Shown: piece after piece, positions 32,041 to 40,005 of the stretch
Position numbering within the stretch: position 1 is the first letter of the stretch
Layout of the letters: each line of letters starts with the position of its first letter
Translations under genes and position numbers: made by a program
Origin: Clostridia bacterium
Lineage (GTDB): Bacteria; Bacillota; Clostridia; TANB77; CAG-465
NCBI GenBank assembly: GCA_900772475.1
Contig: CAAHEI010000108.1
Location: 1 to 43,808, forward strand
Reading direction: 5' to 3'
Length of the DNA stretch: 43,808 nt
The notes under the pieces: generated by a model
The model's input: only the letters and a program-made list of their open reading frames with translations
Told to the model about the DNA's origin: nothing
The model's database searches: none

Positions 32041-33447
32041 ATGATAAAGAAATTTAAAGGCTTAGAAAATATAAAAAAAATTCATATGATTGGAATTGGT
32101 GGCGTAAGTATGAGTGGCATTGCTATTATATTACAGAAGGCAGGATATGAAGTCACTGGTTCTGATAAAAATGAAGGAGATATGATTGAAATATTAATAA
32201 AAAATGGTATTCCCGTATTTATTGGTTCAAACGCTGAGCTTGTAAAAGATGCAGATATAATTGTATATACTTCAGCAATAAATCAGCATGATCCTGAATT
32301 TGTTCGTGCAAAAGCTTTAAATAAACCAATATATGAAAGAGCAAAATTTCTAGGTATACTTCTTAATAGTTATAAAACACCTATATGTATATGCGGTACA
32401 CATGGAAAAACAACGACAACTTCTATGGTATCTTCTATATTTATGGATGCAGGTCTTGACCCAAATGTTCAAGTTGGAGGGAAATTTAAAAAGCTAGGAA
32501 ACTTAAATTATAGAATAGGGGATTCTAATTATTTTATATTAGAGTCTTGTGAATATGTAGATAGTTTTCTTAACTTTCCACATCAAACAGCTACTGTTTT
32601 GAATATTGATGAAGATCATCTTGATTATTTTTCAGGAATAGAAGAAATAAAAGAATCATTTAAAAAATTCATTTTAATGTTACCTAAAAATGGTATATTA
32701 GTAATAAATAAGGATGATATGAATTGTAGGGATGTAGTAAATGAACTTAGTGATGAACTTTCTGAAAAACAAGTTAAGATGTATACATTTTCAATTGGTG
32801 ATCCAACAGCTACTATATATGCCAAAAATATTTCTTGTAACATTAAAGGTTTCTATTCTTTTGAGGTATCAAATGCTAAAACAAATAGTACATATAAATT
32901 TTATTTAACTGTTCCAGGAATTCATAATGTTTATGATGCCCTTGCCGCAATTACTACTTCATTTGCACATGGCATTTCATTTAAGAAAATGCAAAAAAGT
33001 CTAAATGAATTTTCAGGTGCAAAAAGAAGGTTTGAATTTAAGAAGGAAATTGAAAATAATATACTTGTTTATGATGATTATGCACATCATCCAACTGAAA
33101 TAAAATCAACACTTGCTGCTGCTAAGCAAAAAGAGCATAAAAGAATTATAGCAGTTTTTCAGCCACATACATTTTCAAGAACAAAGGAGTTATTGAATGA
33201 TTTTGCTACTGCATTTTCTGATGCTGATATAGCAATAATTGCTGATATATATGCTGCAAGAGAAAAAGATGATGGAACTATATCATCAAAAGATTTAGTG
33301 GAAAAATTAATTAGTAATAAAGTAAATGCAATATATTTGCCAACATTTGATGAAATAAGAAAATACCTAAAAGAAAATATGAAACCTGGAGATATTATAC
33401 TTACAATTGGTGCAGGAAATATTACACACTTAAGTGATAAATTATAG
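32041..33447 (+). CDS. murC: UDP-N-acetylmuramate--L-alanine ligase
   Basis: A 468-aa cytoplasmic Mur ligase that adds L-alanine to UDP-MurNAc, the first amino acid of the peptidoglycan stem. It has the N-terminal nucleotide-binding MIGIGGVSMSGIA, the ATP loop CGTHGKTTTTSM (~118-128), the family motifs NIDEDHLDYF and VPGIHNVYDALAA, and the C-terminal YDDYAHHPTEIKSTL. AAGGTG lies upstream of ATG 32041; GTG 32032 overlaps the ribosome site and is less likely. The gene stands alone, followed by a terminator and two tRNA genes. Confidence 0.96.
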   Translation: MIKKFKGLENIKKIHMIGIGGVSMSGIAIILQKAGYEVTGSDKNEGDMIEILIKNGIPVFIGSNAELVKDADIIVYTSAINQHDPEFVRAKALNKPIYERAKFLGILLNSYKTPICICGTHGKTTTTSMVSSIFMDAGLDPNVQVGGKFKKLGNLNYRIGDSNYFILESCEYVDSFLNFPHQTATVLNIDEDHLDYFSGIEEIKESFKKFILMLPKNGILVINKDDMNCRDVVNELSDELSEKQVKMYTFSIGDPTATIYAKNISCNIKGFYSFEVSNAKTNSTYKFYLTVPGIHNVYDALAAITTSFAHGISFKKMQKSLNEFSGAKRRFEFKKEIENNILVYDDYAHHPTEIKSTLAAAKQKEHKRIIAVFQPHTFSRTKELLNDFATAFSDADIAIIADIYAAREKDDGTISSKDLVEKLISNKVNAIYLPTFDEIRKYLKENMKPGDIILTIGAGNITHLSDKL

Positions 33448-33452
33448 TCATT

Positions 33453-33482
33453 ACTAGGTTACAGAAGTAACCTAGTATTTTT
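33453..33482 (+). terminator. terminator after murC
   Basis: ACTAGGTTAC pairs perfectly with GTAACCTAGT around an AGAA loop, followed by ATTTTT. Confidence 0.9.
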
Positions 33483-33515
33483 AGAAAAAAATATATTTTT
33501 TTTATTAATAAACTA

Positions 33516-33544
33516 TTGACTTTCTTTAATATTTCTATTATAAT
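33516..33544 (+). promoter_or_regulatory. promoter of the tRNA-Met/tRNA-Tyr pair
   Basis: TTGACT and TATAAT with a 17-base spacer, about 20 bases before tRNA-Met. Confidence 0.75.
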
Positions 33545-33563
33545 ATATTTGTTCCACAGAAGT

Positions 33564-33640
33564 GGGCCTTTAGCTCAGTTGGTCAGAGCACCCGGCTCAT
33601 AACCGGATGGTCCGGGGTTCGAATCCCTGAAGGCCCACCA
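33564..33640 (+). tRNA. tRNA-Met (CAT), elongator type
   Basis: Acceptor GGGCCTT/AAGGCCC with discriminator A and encoded CCA; anticodon loop CTCATAA between CCGG-type stems; T-arm GTTCGAATC. The first acceptor pair is G-C, unlike initiator tRNA. A CAT tRNA could also be tRNA-Ile2 after lysidine modification; the sequence alone does not exclude this. Confidence 0.9.
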
Positions 33641-33658
33641 CTTTTATATATAATATTT

Positions 33659-33744
33659 GGGTAGGTGCCCGAGTGGTTAAAGGGGGCAGACTGTAAATCT
33701 GTTGGCTTCCGCCTACGATGGTTCGAATCCATCCCTGCCCACCA
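33659..33744 (+). tRNA. tRNA-Tyr (GTA)
   Basis: Acceptor GGGTAGG pairs with CCTGCCC; discriminator A and CCA follow. The anticodon arm GCAGA-CTGTAAA-TCTG shows GTA. A long variable arm (TTGGCTTCCGCCTACGA) fits bacterial tRNA-Tyr. It lies 18 bases after tRNA-Met and is probably co-transcribed with it. Confidence 0.95.
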
Positions 33745-33763
33745 TATAAAAACTGTGAAACCT

Positions 33764-33794
33764 AGGCAAGCTACAATGTGGCTTGTCTTTTTTA
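33764..33794 (+). terminator. terminator of the tRNA pair
   Basis: GGCAAGC pairs with GCTTGTC (one G-T pair), followed by six T. Confidence 0.8.
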
Positions 33795-33851
33795 TATTTT
33801 TAACAAATTTCTTATCTTTTCATATATTAATATATGAAAGGAAGTGAAAAA

Positions 33852-34334
33852 ATGTCAAACTATTTAGATGATGAAAACTCTTTTTATTTTTTAGAAAGTA
33901 ATATAGATTATTATAATAATAAATACAGTAGAAAAAGTAATATAAAAGACCATGGAGGGGAACCATATGTTGTAGACATAGAAGAAGTGACAAAGGAAAA
34001 TAACGTGTTTAGGAGGGCAATATGGACAGGAAAATATTTGCAGGTTACACTAATGTGTATAAATCCTGGTGAGAATATTGGACTTGAAATTCACGAAGAT
34101 ACAGATCAATTTTTAAGAATAGAATCTGGCAATGGTATAGTTAAAATGGGTAAGGATAAAGATAAATTAGAATTTGAAAAAAAGGTTAATGATGATTATG
34201 CAATTGTAATTCCAGCGGGAACATGGCATAATGTATATAATACAGGTAATAAGCCACTAAAATTATATTCTATTTATGCACCACCCCACCATCCAAAGGG
34301 AACAGTACATATTACTAAAAACGATCAGATATAA
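33852..34334 (+). CDS. cupin-domain protein
   Basis: A 160-aa cytoplasmic protein with one cupin barrel in the C-terminal two thirds. Motif 1 is LEIHEDTDQFLRIESGNG (His and Glu/Asp placed for metal), and motif 2 is IPAGTWHNVYNTGNKPLKLY. The end YAPPHHPKGTVH is typical of small cupins annotated near mannose-6-phosphate isomerase. The N-terminal ~45 residues are Asn/Tyr-rich and helical. ATG 33852 follows AAAGGAAGTG at the correct distance; an upstream in-frame ATG at 33834 has no such site. Ligand and reaction are unknown. Confidence 0.8.
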   Translation: MSNYLDDENSFYFLESNIDYYNNKYSRKSNIKDHGGEPYVVDIEEVTKENNVFRRAIWTGKYLQVTLMCINPGENIGLEIHEDTDQFLRIESGNGIVKMGKDKDKLEFEKKVNDDYAIVIPAGTWHNVYNTGNKPLKLYSIYAPPHHPKGTVHITKNDQI

Positions 34335-34414
34335 ATAAAATTTAGAAAACACTTGTAGAAAGATGTAGAAATGTGGTATATTATTATAGTATAATTATTT
34401 AAGGAGGAATATAT

Positions 34415-35041
34415 ATGAAAAAAGTTTTAATTATACTAGCCATAGTATTAGGAATTGTTTTGCTTGGTGTAGGTGGATATTTTTCAATTATTCACTTTAC
34501 AAAAGTAAGTGCCGTAAAAACTGTTGATGATATGTTTAATGCAATAAAAGATGGAAATATTGAAGAAATGAAAAAATACATTTCTATTGATGAGGAGAAA
34601 TCATCAGATAATACAGATTCTAGTGCAGATGAAAGTACTGAAACTTTAAAAATTGTTGTGAAAAATTTAAAATATGATGTTGTATCATCAAAAACAAAAT
34701 TGAATGAATGTGAATTGAAGTTAAATGTTACTAATAAAGATTTAAAAGCAGTAATTACAAATTATATGTATGATGCATTTTCAATTGCTTTTTCTAGTGC
34801 TTTTGGTAATAAGGATGAAAAGGAAATTGAAAATAATTTAATTGAGGCTCTTGAAAAACAATATAATTCAGAAGATGTTCAAGAAGTTACAAATGCAGTA
34901 ACACTTAATTTGAAAAAAGAAAATGGAAAATGGAAAATATCTTGTGATAATGAAGAAATTTTGAATGCCATTTTACCTGGATATTCTACAATTAGTGATT
35001 CCTTAAATGAAGTTCCAGTTACTAGTGAGGATGGAGAATAA
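34415..35041 (+). CDS. membrane-anchored protein of unknown function
   Basis: A 208-aa protein with an N-terminal membrane helix (VLIILAIVLGIVLLGVGGYF) and an extracytoplasmic domain. The part after the helix (AVKTVDDMFNAIKDGNIEEM) resembles DUF4878/NTF2-like lipoprotein domains, but the protein has no lipobox Cys. A Ser/Asp/Glu-rich stretch (~68-85) follows, then alternating strand-like regions, ending in an acidic tail. AGGAGG precedes the ATG. It is a single gene followed by a long noncoding stretch. Function cannot be assigned. Confidence 0.65.
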   Translation: MKKVLIILAIVLGIVLLGVGGYFSIIHFTKVSAVKTVDDMFNAIKDGNIEEMKKYISIDEEKSSDNTDSSADESTETLKIVVKNLKYDVVSSKTKLNECELKLNVTNKDLKAVITNYMYDAFSIAFSSAFGNKDEKEIENNLIEALEKQYNSEDVQEVTNAVTLNLKKENGKWKISCDNEEILNAILPGYSTISDSLNEVPVTSEDGE

Positions 35042-35105
35042 ATATATATAAATTATATTTTATATTATATGAAAAGGAAAAATTGATTTTAAGTATAATA
35101 TAGAA

Positions 35106-35138
35106 ATTACCATGTCATAATTTTTATGGCATGGTAAT
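35106..35138 (+). other. strong hairpin without T-run
   Basis: ATTACCATGTCATAA pairs over 15 positions with TTATGGCATGGTAAT (one G-T pair), loop TTT. Neither strand has a following T-run. It may be a transcript-end stabiliser of the upstream gene. Confidence 0.6.
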
Positions 35139-35254
35139 AAAGCATACGGAGTATGAATTTAAAAAAAAAATATATATTAAAGGAAACATTTTAATTTATT
35201 CTATAACTAAATAAAAATATGATAAAATATTTTTAATATACTCATTAGAGGAAA

Positions 35255-35405
35255 TTAGAAATTTATAGTTCAAAAAGTTTTTGGGCCTTTGGTTGAACTA
35301 TGAATTAGAATTTTAAAGGATTGCACTTAAAGTGTGCAGAAAACTCACCAATCCATTTGCGTGGTTGGGTAATGACTAAATTTTGGTTACTATTCAGACC
35401 AGAAA
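35255..35405 (+). ncRNA. candidate structured RNA of unknown class
   Basis: Within a ~580-base gene-free stretch before tRNA-Gly this part is less A+T-rich and has nested complementarity: ATAGTTCAA (35265) with TTGAACTAT (35293); GGATTG (35318) with CAATCC (35349) enclosing CACT/AGTG; and GGT/ACC plus GTAA/TTAC in 35363-35400. No ORF is present and I could not match it to a riboswitch class. No clear promoter or terminator frames it, so the call is tentative. Confidence 0.35.
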
Positions 35406-35627
35406 AATCAAATAATTATATTAAAAAGTTGATATATAAGGTACTTTTAAATAATTATTTTTAATTATTTAAAAACAAAATATTAAATTTATTATTATAT
35501 TGCTAATAAAGATTAATTTTATGCTTTTTAGTTAACTATAGTTTGAATAGTAACAAATTTTATTGAAAATTATAAATAATATATTGAAAATTAACGTATA
35601 AAATGTTATTATATGTATAATAGTTAT

Positions 35628-35701
35628 GCGGAATTAGTTTAGTGGTAGAATAAAAGGCTTCCGATCTTTTGACGTGGGTTCGATTCCCACATTCCGCTCC
35701 A
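35628..35701 (+). tRNA. tRNA-Gly (TCC)
   Basis: Acceptor GCGGAAT/ATTCCGC with discriminator T and encoded CCA; anticodon loop CTTCCGA gives TCC; T-arm GTTCGATTC. The anticodon stem AAAGG/TCTTT is unusually weak, closing on a G-T pair. The mobile element begins within 100 bases of its 3' end. Confidence 0.93.
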
Positions 35702-35739
35702 TAAGGTAAAATCGTCGCACCAATGTGACGTTAATGATT

Positions 35740-35767
35740 AAATCAATCTGAAAAGATTGATTTTTTT
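35740..35767 (+). terminator. terminator downstream of tRNA-Gly
   Basis: AAATCAATCT pairs with AGATTGATTT around GAAA, followed by T's. A smaller hairpin (CGTCGCAC/GTGACG) lies before it at 35712-35730. Confidence 0.85.
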
Positions 35768-35799
35768 GTGCGTTATTGCAAAGAAAGGTGTGATGTGAT

Positions 35800-36072
35800 A
35801 TGATTAAAATAATTAAAAAGAAAATCAATATGAGTGATGAACTTAGGAGCAAAATTAATTGGTCTTGCAAATTTAATAACAGACCCTACCAGATTATTGA
35901 GGGTCACCTAAGGATTGTGGAACATACAAATTTAGCATATGTTGAGCCACATAAAGTAATTATTGGAGATACACTATATTTATTCTTCAATGAACAAAAA
36001 CATTTTTATATTGGGAATTTAAAGAAGAAAATCCCTATTGCTGATTTATCAGAATACATAGCAAGGCATTAA
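35800..36072 (+). CDS. small conserved protein preceding the recombinase, copy 1
   Basis: A 90-aa basic protein with no recognised family. Its 3' half, LAYVEPHKVIIGDTLYLFFN then HFYIGNLKKKIPIADL, is nearly repeated in the protein at 41153-41425, which also precedes a large serine recombinase. AAAGGTG and GTGAT lie before the ATG. The strand-rich look and the constant position suggest an accessory of the recombinase, such as a directionality factor or regulator; this is inference. A terminator hairpin lies between it and the recombinase. Confidence 0.75.
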   Translation: MIKIIKKKINMSDELRSKINWSCKFNNRPYQIIEGHLRIVEHTNLAYVEPHKVIIGDTLYLFFNEQKHFYIGNLKKKIPIADLSEYIARH

Positions 36073-36141
36073 TTAATTGAGAGTTTATATACTCCCATAA
36101 TATTGGTTTATTTTGTCGTGTAAATAATCAATATAAAGTAT

Positions 36142-36170
36142 AAGGTGTCTTGTTATGTGACACCTTTTTT
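36142..36170 (+). terminator. terminator between small protein and recombinase, module 1
   Basis: AAGGTGTC pairs with GACACCTT around a 9-nt loop, running into TTTTTT. The recombinase ribosome site AGGAGG lies 22 bases downstream, so expression needs read-through or a promoter between. Confidence 0.85.
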
Positions 36171-36204
36171 GGTGCCTTTCATTAAAAGAAAAGGAGGAAA
36201 GATC

Positions 36205-38043
36205 ATGAATAATGAAAGGAAGATTGCAGCAGTTTATATTCGTGTTTCAACAGAGGATCAGGCACGAGAAGGATTTTCATTAGGAGAACAAAAAGAAAAG
36301 TTATTACAACTCTGTGCATTTAAGGACTATGAAGTATTTAAAGTTTATGAAGATGCAGGAATATCTGCAAAAGATATGGAACATAGACCAGCATTTCAAG
36401 AAATGCTACAAGATATGAGAAACGGAAAAATCAATTATATTGTAGCCTACAAACTAGATAGAGTTACTCGTTCAGTTCGTGATTTAGAAGAACTAATATC
36501 TCAGTTAGAAAAATATAATTGTTATCTTGTTTGTGATAGAGATGATGTTAATACTTCTACTGCTAACGGAAGATTTTTTGTAAGAATGCTAACAGTATTA
36601 TCACAGTTAGAAATTGAAATTGTATCGGAAAGAACTAAATTTGGACTTAATGGAGCAATTAAGTCAAGTCATTTACCAGGTCCTGCCCCACTAGGATATA
36701 AGAAAGATGGTAATAAAAAAACTATTATTGATGAAACAACAAAAACTATTATTGAGAGAATATTTAAAATGTATTTAGAGGGAAAAAGTTTTCAACAAAT
36801 ATCAAATATCTTTAATGAAGAAAAATTATTAAATCCAAAGAAATGGAAAGACACGACTATTCAAAAGATAATTGATAATAAAATCTATATGGGAGATTAT
36901 GAGCAATATAAAAGAATTGCTAAAAAAGAAAACAAAGAACCTGTTATTTATATGAATGTTGTTGAGCCAATAATATCACGTGCAATGTGGGAAGAATGCC
37001 AAAGACAAAAAGAAGTTAATCAAAGAACTTATACTAGAGATAGAGTTTATTTATTTTTTCAAAAGATTAAATGCCCTACTTGTGGAAGAATAATGAAATG
37101 TAAAGGTTCTGGTGGCAAGAAGAAAAAGTATATGTATTACAATTGTGAGAAATGTCATTTAAATTATCGTGAAGATAAAATAGAAGAATGTTTAATGCAA
37201 TTTATTTATGACTTAGTTGAATATGATATGGCAGTTAAAAAGTATTTTTTACCTATTTTAGCAGACCACAAACCAACAAAGACTGATGATATAGATAAAG
37301 AGATTAATGGGTTAATAAAACAAAAAGAACGTATTAAAAAAGCATATATGAGTGGTATTGTTGAAATGGAAGATTTTTCAGAAGATTATAAACTTATTGA
37401 AGAAAAATTAGAAATTTTAGAGCAAAAGAAATCGGAACTATTAAATCTAGATAATATAACTTTTACACCACAGCAGTTAATGGCAGATAGAGATATTGAA
37501 CGAGAAACTATGATAAGACTAGAAATTTTAAATGAAGTTGTTAAAACAAATTGGGAAAACAAAACAAAAGATGAAAAGCAAGAATTTATATCTAAATTTA
37601 TTGAGTCTGTTATTCTAATAAAGGATTCAAATAATGAACTTCATATAGAAAAAATTAATTTTAGAAAGAGTTATATAAATAACTTAATGAAGTTTTTAGA
37701 TAATGGAATACTAGATGTATTAGTACCAGTTGAGATAAATGGTAAAGAAGAATTTATTCTTGGTAGTCCTAATATTTCTAATGAACAAGTACAAGAATAT
37801 TTAGATAGATTAAATGAATTTTATGAAACAAAAATGTACCAACTTTATGAGAAAGTTGATGAAGATACAGGTAATATTATTGGTGAATTTACACCTAAAA
37901 AAAATGAAAAAATTATAAGAATTGTACCAATATCATCTACTGAAATAAAAACAAAATCAATCATAAATAAAGAAGATATTGAAACAAAATATGGTATTGT
38001 TACTTACAATCCTAACAAACCAAATAAGAAAGGAAATGATTAA
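36205..38043 (+). CDS. large serine recombinase (TnpX-like), intact
   Basis: A 612-aa site-specific recombinase of the large serine family, which excises and inserts the element through a Ser-DNA link. The N-terminal catalytic domain holds YIRVSTEDQAREGFSLGEQ (nucleophile Ser in RVSTEDQ), YKLDRVTRSVRDLEEL and SERTKFGLNGAIKS. It is followed by the recombinase domain (KMYLEGKSFQQISNIFNEEK), a zinc ribbon (CPTCGRIMKCKG with NCEKCHLNY) and a long coiled coil (~395-450). ATG 36205 has AAAGGAGG eight bases upstream; the upstream in-frame ATG at 36145 lies within the terminator and is rejected. tnpV starts three bases after its stop. Confidence 0.95.
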   Translation: MNNERKIAAVYIRVSTEDQAREGFSLGEQKEKLLQLCAFKDYEVFKVYEDAGISAKDMEHRPAFQEMLQDMRNGKINYIVAYKLDRVTRSVRDLEELISQLEKYNCYLVCDRDDVNTSTANGRFFVRMLTVLSQLEIEIVSERTKFGLNGAIKSSHLPGPAPLGYKKDGNKKTIIDETTKTIIERIFKMYLEGKSFQQISNIFNEEKLLNPKKWKDTTIQKIIDNKIYMGDYEQYKRIAKKENKEPVIYMNVVEPIISRAMWEECQRQKEVNQRTYTRDRVYLFFQKIKCPTCGRIMKCKGSGGKKKKYMYYNCEKCHLNYREDKIEECLMQFIYDLVEYDMAVKKYFLPILADHKPTKTDDIDKEINGLIKQKERIKKAYMSGIVEMEDFSEDYKLIEEKLEILEQKKSELLNLDNITFTPQQLMADRDIERETMIRLEILNEVVKTNWENKTKDEKQEFISKFIESVILIKDSNNELHIEKINFRKSYINNLMKFLDNGILDVLVPVEINGKEEFILGSPNISNEQVQEYLDRLNEFYETKMYQLYEKVDEDTGNIIGEFTPKKNEKIIRIVPISSTEIKTKSIINKEDIETKYGIVTYNPNKPNKKGND

Positions 38044-38046
38044 ATT

Positions 38047-38409
38047 ATGGAATTGAAATATACAAAAATTGGTGATTATAAATTACCAAATCTAACTTTA
38101 AACGATAATAAAAAAGGAACAATAAATAAGTATGGAATGTTAAGACTTGATTATTTAAAAGCACATAAAAAAGCACTTTACACTACACTTTTAATGAAAG
38201 ATGAACTCACTAATCATCTTATTTCAGTAAGTAAAGATGCAGAAATTTTATTAAATACTTTGATGGAAAGTCATAAAAAATCAGATGAAAAACTATCTGA
38301 AAAAAGTAAAGAAACAAACCAACTTGAATGGGTAAAATTAATGAATAATTATAAAAATACTGCAGAAGAAGTTGTATTAAAAGAACTAATTTATACAGAA
38401 AATGTGTGA
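38047..38409 (+). CDS. tnpV: TnpV family transposon protein
   Basis: A 120-aa protein matching TnpV, the gene that follows tnpX in Tn4451-type elements. Family-typical parts are the start MELKYTKIGDYKLPNLTLND, INKYGMLRLDYLKAHKKALY, and the end ETNQLEWVKLMNNYKNTAEE. TnpV has no proven function; a DNA-binding or regulatory role has been considered. It starts three bases after the recombinase stop. Its own stop codon lies in the left arm of a 30-bp palindrome that can act as terminator. Confidence 0.88.
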   Translation: MELKYTKIGDYKLPNLTLNDNKKGTINKYGMLRLDYLKAHKKALYTTLLMKDELTNHLISVSKDAEILLNTLMESHKKSDEKLSEKSKETNQLEWVKLMNNYKNTAEEVVLKELIYTENV

Positions 38410-38430
38410 GTACGTACTCACACATTTTGT
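38399..38430 (+). terminator. 30-bp perfect palindrome at the end of tnpV
   Basis: AAAATGTGTGAGTAC is followed directly by its exact reverse complement, centre 38413/38414, ending in TTTT. It contains the tnpV TGA. As RNA it forms a long stem with a tiny loop and a weak T-run; as DNA it could be a protein-binding site. Confidence 0.75.
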
Positions 38431-38469
38431 CTGGCAAGCACTGAATTTATACTCCCGTACAAATTCGTA

Positions 38470-38485
38470 TATGGGAATTCCCATA
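38470..38485 (+). promoter_or_regulatory. palindromic operator candidate before the RHH gene
   Basis: TATGGGAATTCCCATA is a perfect 16-bp palindrome 31 bases upstream of the RHH gene start. Ribbon-helix-helix dimers bind such sites and often repress themselves, so an autoregulatory operator is plausible. Confidence 0.5.
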
Positions 38486-38516
38486 CCCTTAATGTTTAGA
38501 AAGGAGATTTTAAAAT

Positions 38517-38888
38517 ATGAGAATAAGAAATAATAAAGTTAATGTATTTTTAAGTGATGATGAAAAATTTATTTTAAAAAGAGCATCTTCAAAATTAAAC
38601 TTATCTCAGTCTGAATATATTAGAAATTTAATTGTAGGATATGAGATTAAGATTCCAGAAGTCAAAGAAGAACCTAAACCTAAAAAAGAAGAATATATTA
38701 TAGAGAACATTGCTAAAGCACTAGAAGAAAATATTGAATGCCTAATCAAAGTAAAAAATAAATTTCACTATCTTGGATATTTTGAAGATGAACGAGCAAT
38801 TGGAACTAAAATTGAATATTTAAAATTACAAAATACTACACTAAAAAAATATGTACCATCTGAAAATGATAAAGACAATGCCAACTAA
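38517..38888 (+). CDS. ribbon-helix-helix (MobC-like) protein
   Basis: A 123-aa protein whose first ~50 residues fit a ribbon-helix-helix DNA-binding domain of the MobC/relaxosome-accessory type: the strand KVNVFLSDDEKFI, then helices ILKRASSKLNLSQSEYIRNL. A Lys/Pro/Glu hinge (IPEVKEEPKPKKEEY) leads to a helical C-terminal domain. In mobilisable elements such proteins bind oriT; an oriT-like cluster lies 4.5 kb downstream. AGAAAGGAG precedes the ATG. Its last codons form the left arm of a terminator shared with the convergent HD gene. Confidence 0.72.
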   Translation: MRIRNNKVNVFLSDDEKFILKRASSKLNLSQSEYIRNLIVGYEIKIPEVKEEPKPKKEEYIIENIAKALEENIECLIKVKNKFHYLGYFEDERAIGTKIEYLKLQNTTLKKYVPSENDKDNAN

Positions 38889-38902
38889 GCATTGTCTTTT
38901 TT
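38871..38902. terminator. bidirectional terminator made from two convergent gene ends
   Basis: AAAGACAATGC pairs with GCATTGTCTTT around a 7-nt loop. The left arm encodes the RHH protein C-terminus and the right arm encodes the HD protein C-terminus (KKDNA). The two stop codons overlap in the loop, and A/T runs on both sides make it work in both directions. Confidence 0.85.
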
Positions 38903-39988
38903 AATAAGTTTTTTAGCAACTACCTCTTCATAAGGTATAAATTGAAAATCAAAATATGTATAATATCCACCTTTTGGACAATTTAAATATTCTGTAATTT
39001 GATTGGCTGCTGTATCAGATATTTGATTTATTCTAACAGCGGTATCATCAGTTTGAACTAATGGTACAACATATCTTGTTTTTGCTTTTATATTAACACA
39101 ATATTTTTCATCGGCAGGCATTGTACTTCTATAAACTTTATCAGCGTCCTGAAATAATTTAAAACTATCTGATAAATATTTATCTTCACAAGTTAAAATC
39201 TTATCAATTATTTCTTGTTCTGAAAGGGTATATAAATCTTCTACTGTTAAATAACCTGCATTATTCATTGACTTACACATATCTGCTAAAAATTGCATTA
39301 CAGTTCTATCTTTATCGCTTACCCATTCAGGCCATAATTTTGAAATTGTATCTATATATTCTTCACAAACTTCTTTATCTTTGAAAGCAAGTTCTTGTAT
39401 ACCATCTTCATTTGTAGTTACCATAATATTGTTATACATTTTTCTAATTTTGTCTAATTCCCAAACTCTGAAAAAAGTTAGCCCGCTTGCAAATGTATAT
39501 TCAAATCTATCAGCAGATAGTTTTGGTGTATCGTTGTCAGCAATAGGATAAATCTTATAGTCATCTACTTCTTCTAATTTTATTCCATCTCTTTTTAACA
39601 AACTCATTATTTTTGAAGAATTTCTAATAATGTCAGAAGTTTTTTCTTCAGTAGACTCTTGAGTTTCTGAATCACCATTCATAAAGTCTATGCAATGTTT
39701 AAATACTGGTGTAGCAATATCGTGGAATAGACCTGCTAATGTTTGTTTCTTGTCGTGTGTAAAGTGCCAAATAATTAAGGCAACACCAACACTATGATCT
39801 AAATTAGAATACCAATATCTAAGATTAAAGCATTTAGAATAATCTGTACCACAACTCATACTTATTTTACTAATTCTTTCCATTTCAGGAGTATCAATAT
39901 ACTCTAATAACCATTCTGGAAATTCTGGTGATAGAATACTAAAATATTCTTTTACTTCATCATTTAAACTATCATAATATTTATTCAT
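38885..39988 (-). CDS. HD-domain phosphohydrolase-like protein
   Basis: A 367-aa protein with an N-terminal HD domain of the dGTPase/SAMHD1-like arrangement: LDHSVGVALIIWHF (first His), LAGLFHDIATPVFKH (HD pair and following His), and a later Asp in KLSADRFEYTFASG. Such enzymes hydrolyse dNTPs or other phosphate esters. A C-terminal ~150-residue domain (RSTMPADEKYCVNIKAKTRY, GGYYTYFDFQFIPYEEV) is of unknown type. ATG 39988 has AAAGG eleven bases upstream; GTG 39997 lies too close. It is the second gene of a minus-strand operon, 17 bases after the Abi-alpha-like gene, inside the mobile element. Confidence 0.8.
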   Translation of the reverse strand: MNKYYDSLNDEVKEYFSILSPEFPEWLLEYIDTPEMERISKISMSCGTDYSKCFNLRYWYSNLDHSVGVALIIWHFTHDKKQTLAGLFHDIATPVFKHCIDFMNGDSETQESTEEKTSDIIRNSSKIMSLLKRDGIKLEEVDDYKIYPIADNDTPKLSADRFEYTFASGLTFFRVWELDKIRKMYNNIMVTTNEDGIQELAFKDKEVCEEYIDTISKLWPEWVSDKDRTVMQFLADMCKSMNNAGYLTVEDLYTLSEQEIIDKILTCEDKYLSDSFKLFQDADKVYRSTMPADEKYCVNIKAKTRYVVPLVQTDDTAVRINQISDTAANQITEYLNCPKGGYYTYFDFQFIPYEEVVAKKLIKKDNA

Positions 39989-40005
39989 TAGAATCACTAC
40001 CTTTC

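Noticed and set aside
33665..33847. 60-codon ORF over tRNA-Tyr
   Set aside because: It reads through the tRNA gene and its terminator; there is no ribosome binding site and no protein-like composition.
35255..35405. Known riboswitch (c-di-GMP, TPP, SAM, purine, FMN)
   Set aside because: None of the conserved core bases that I know for these classes is present, and no gene follows in a controllable position.
35628..35701. tRNA-Gly 3' end as attachment site with a direct repeat
   Set aside because: I found no second copy of the tRNA 3' end within the window, and large serine recombinases do not usually use tRNA ends.
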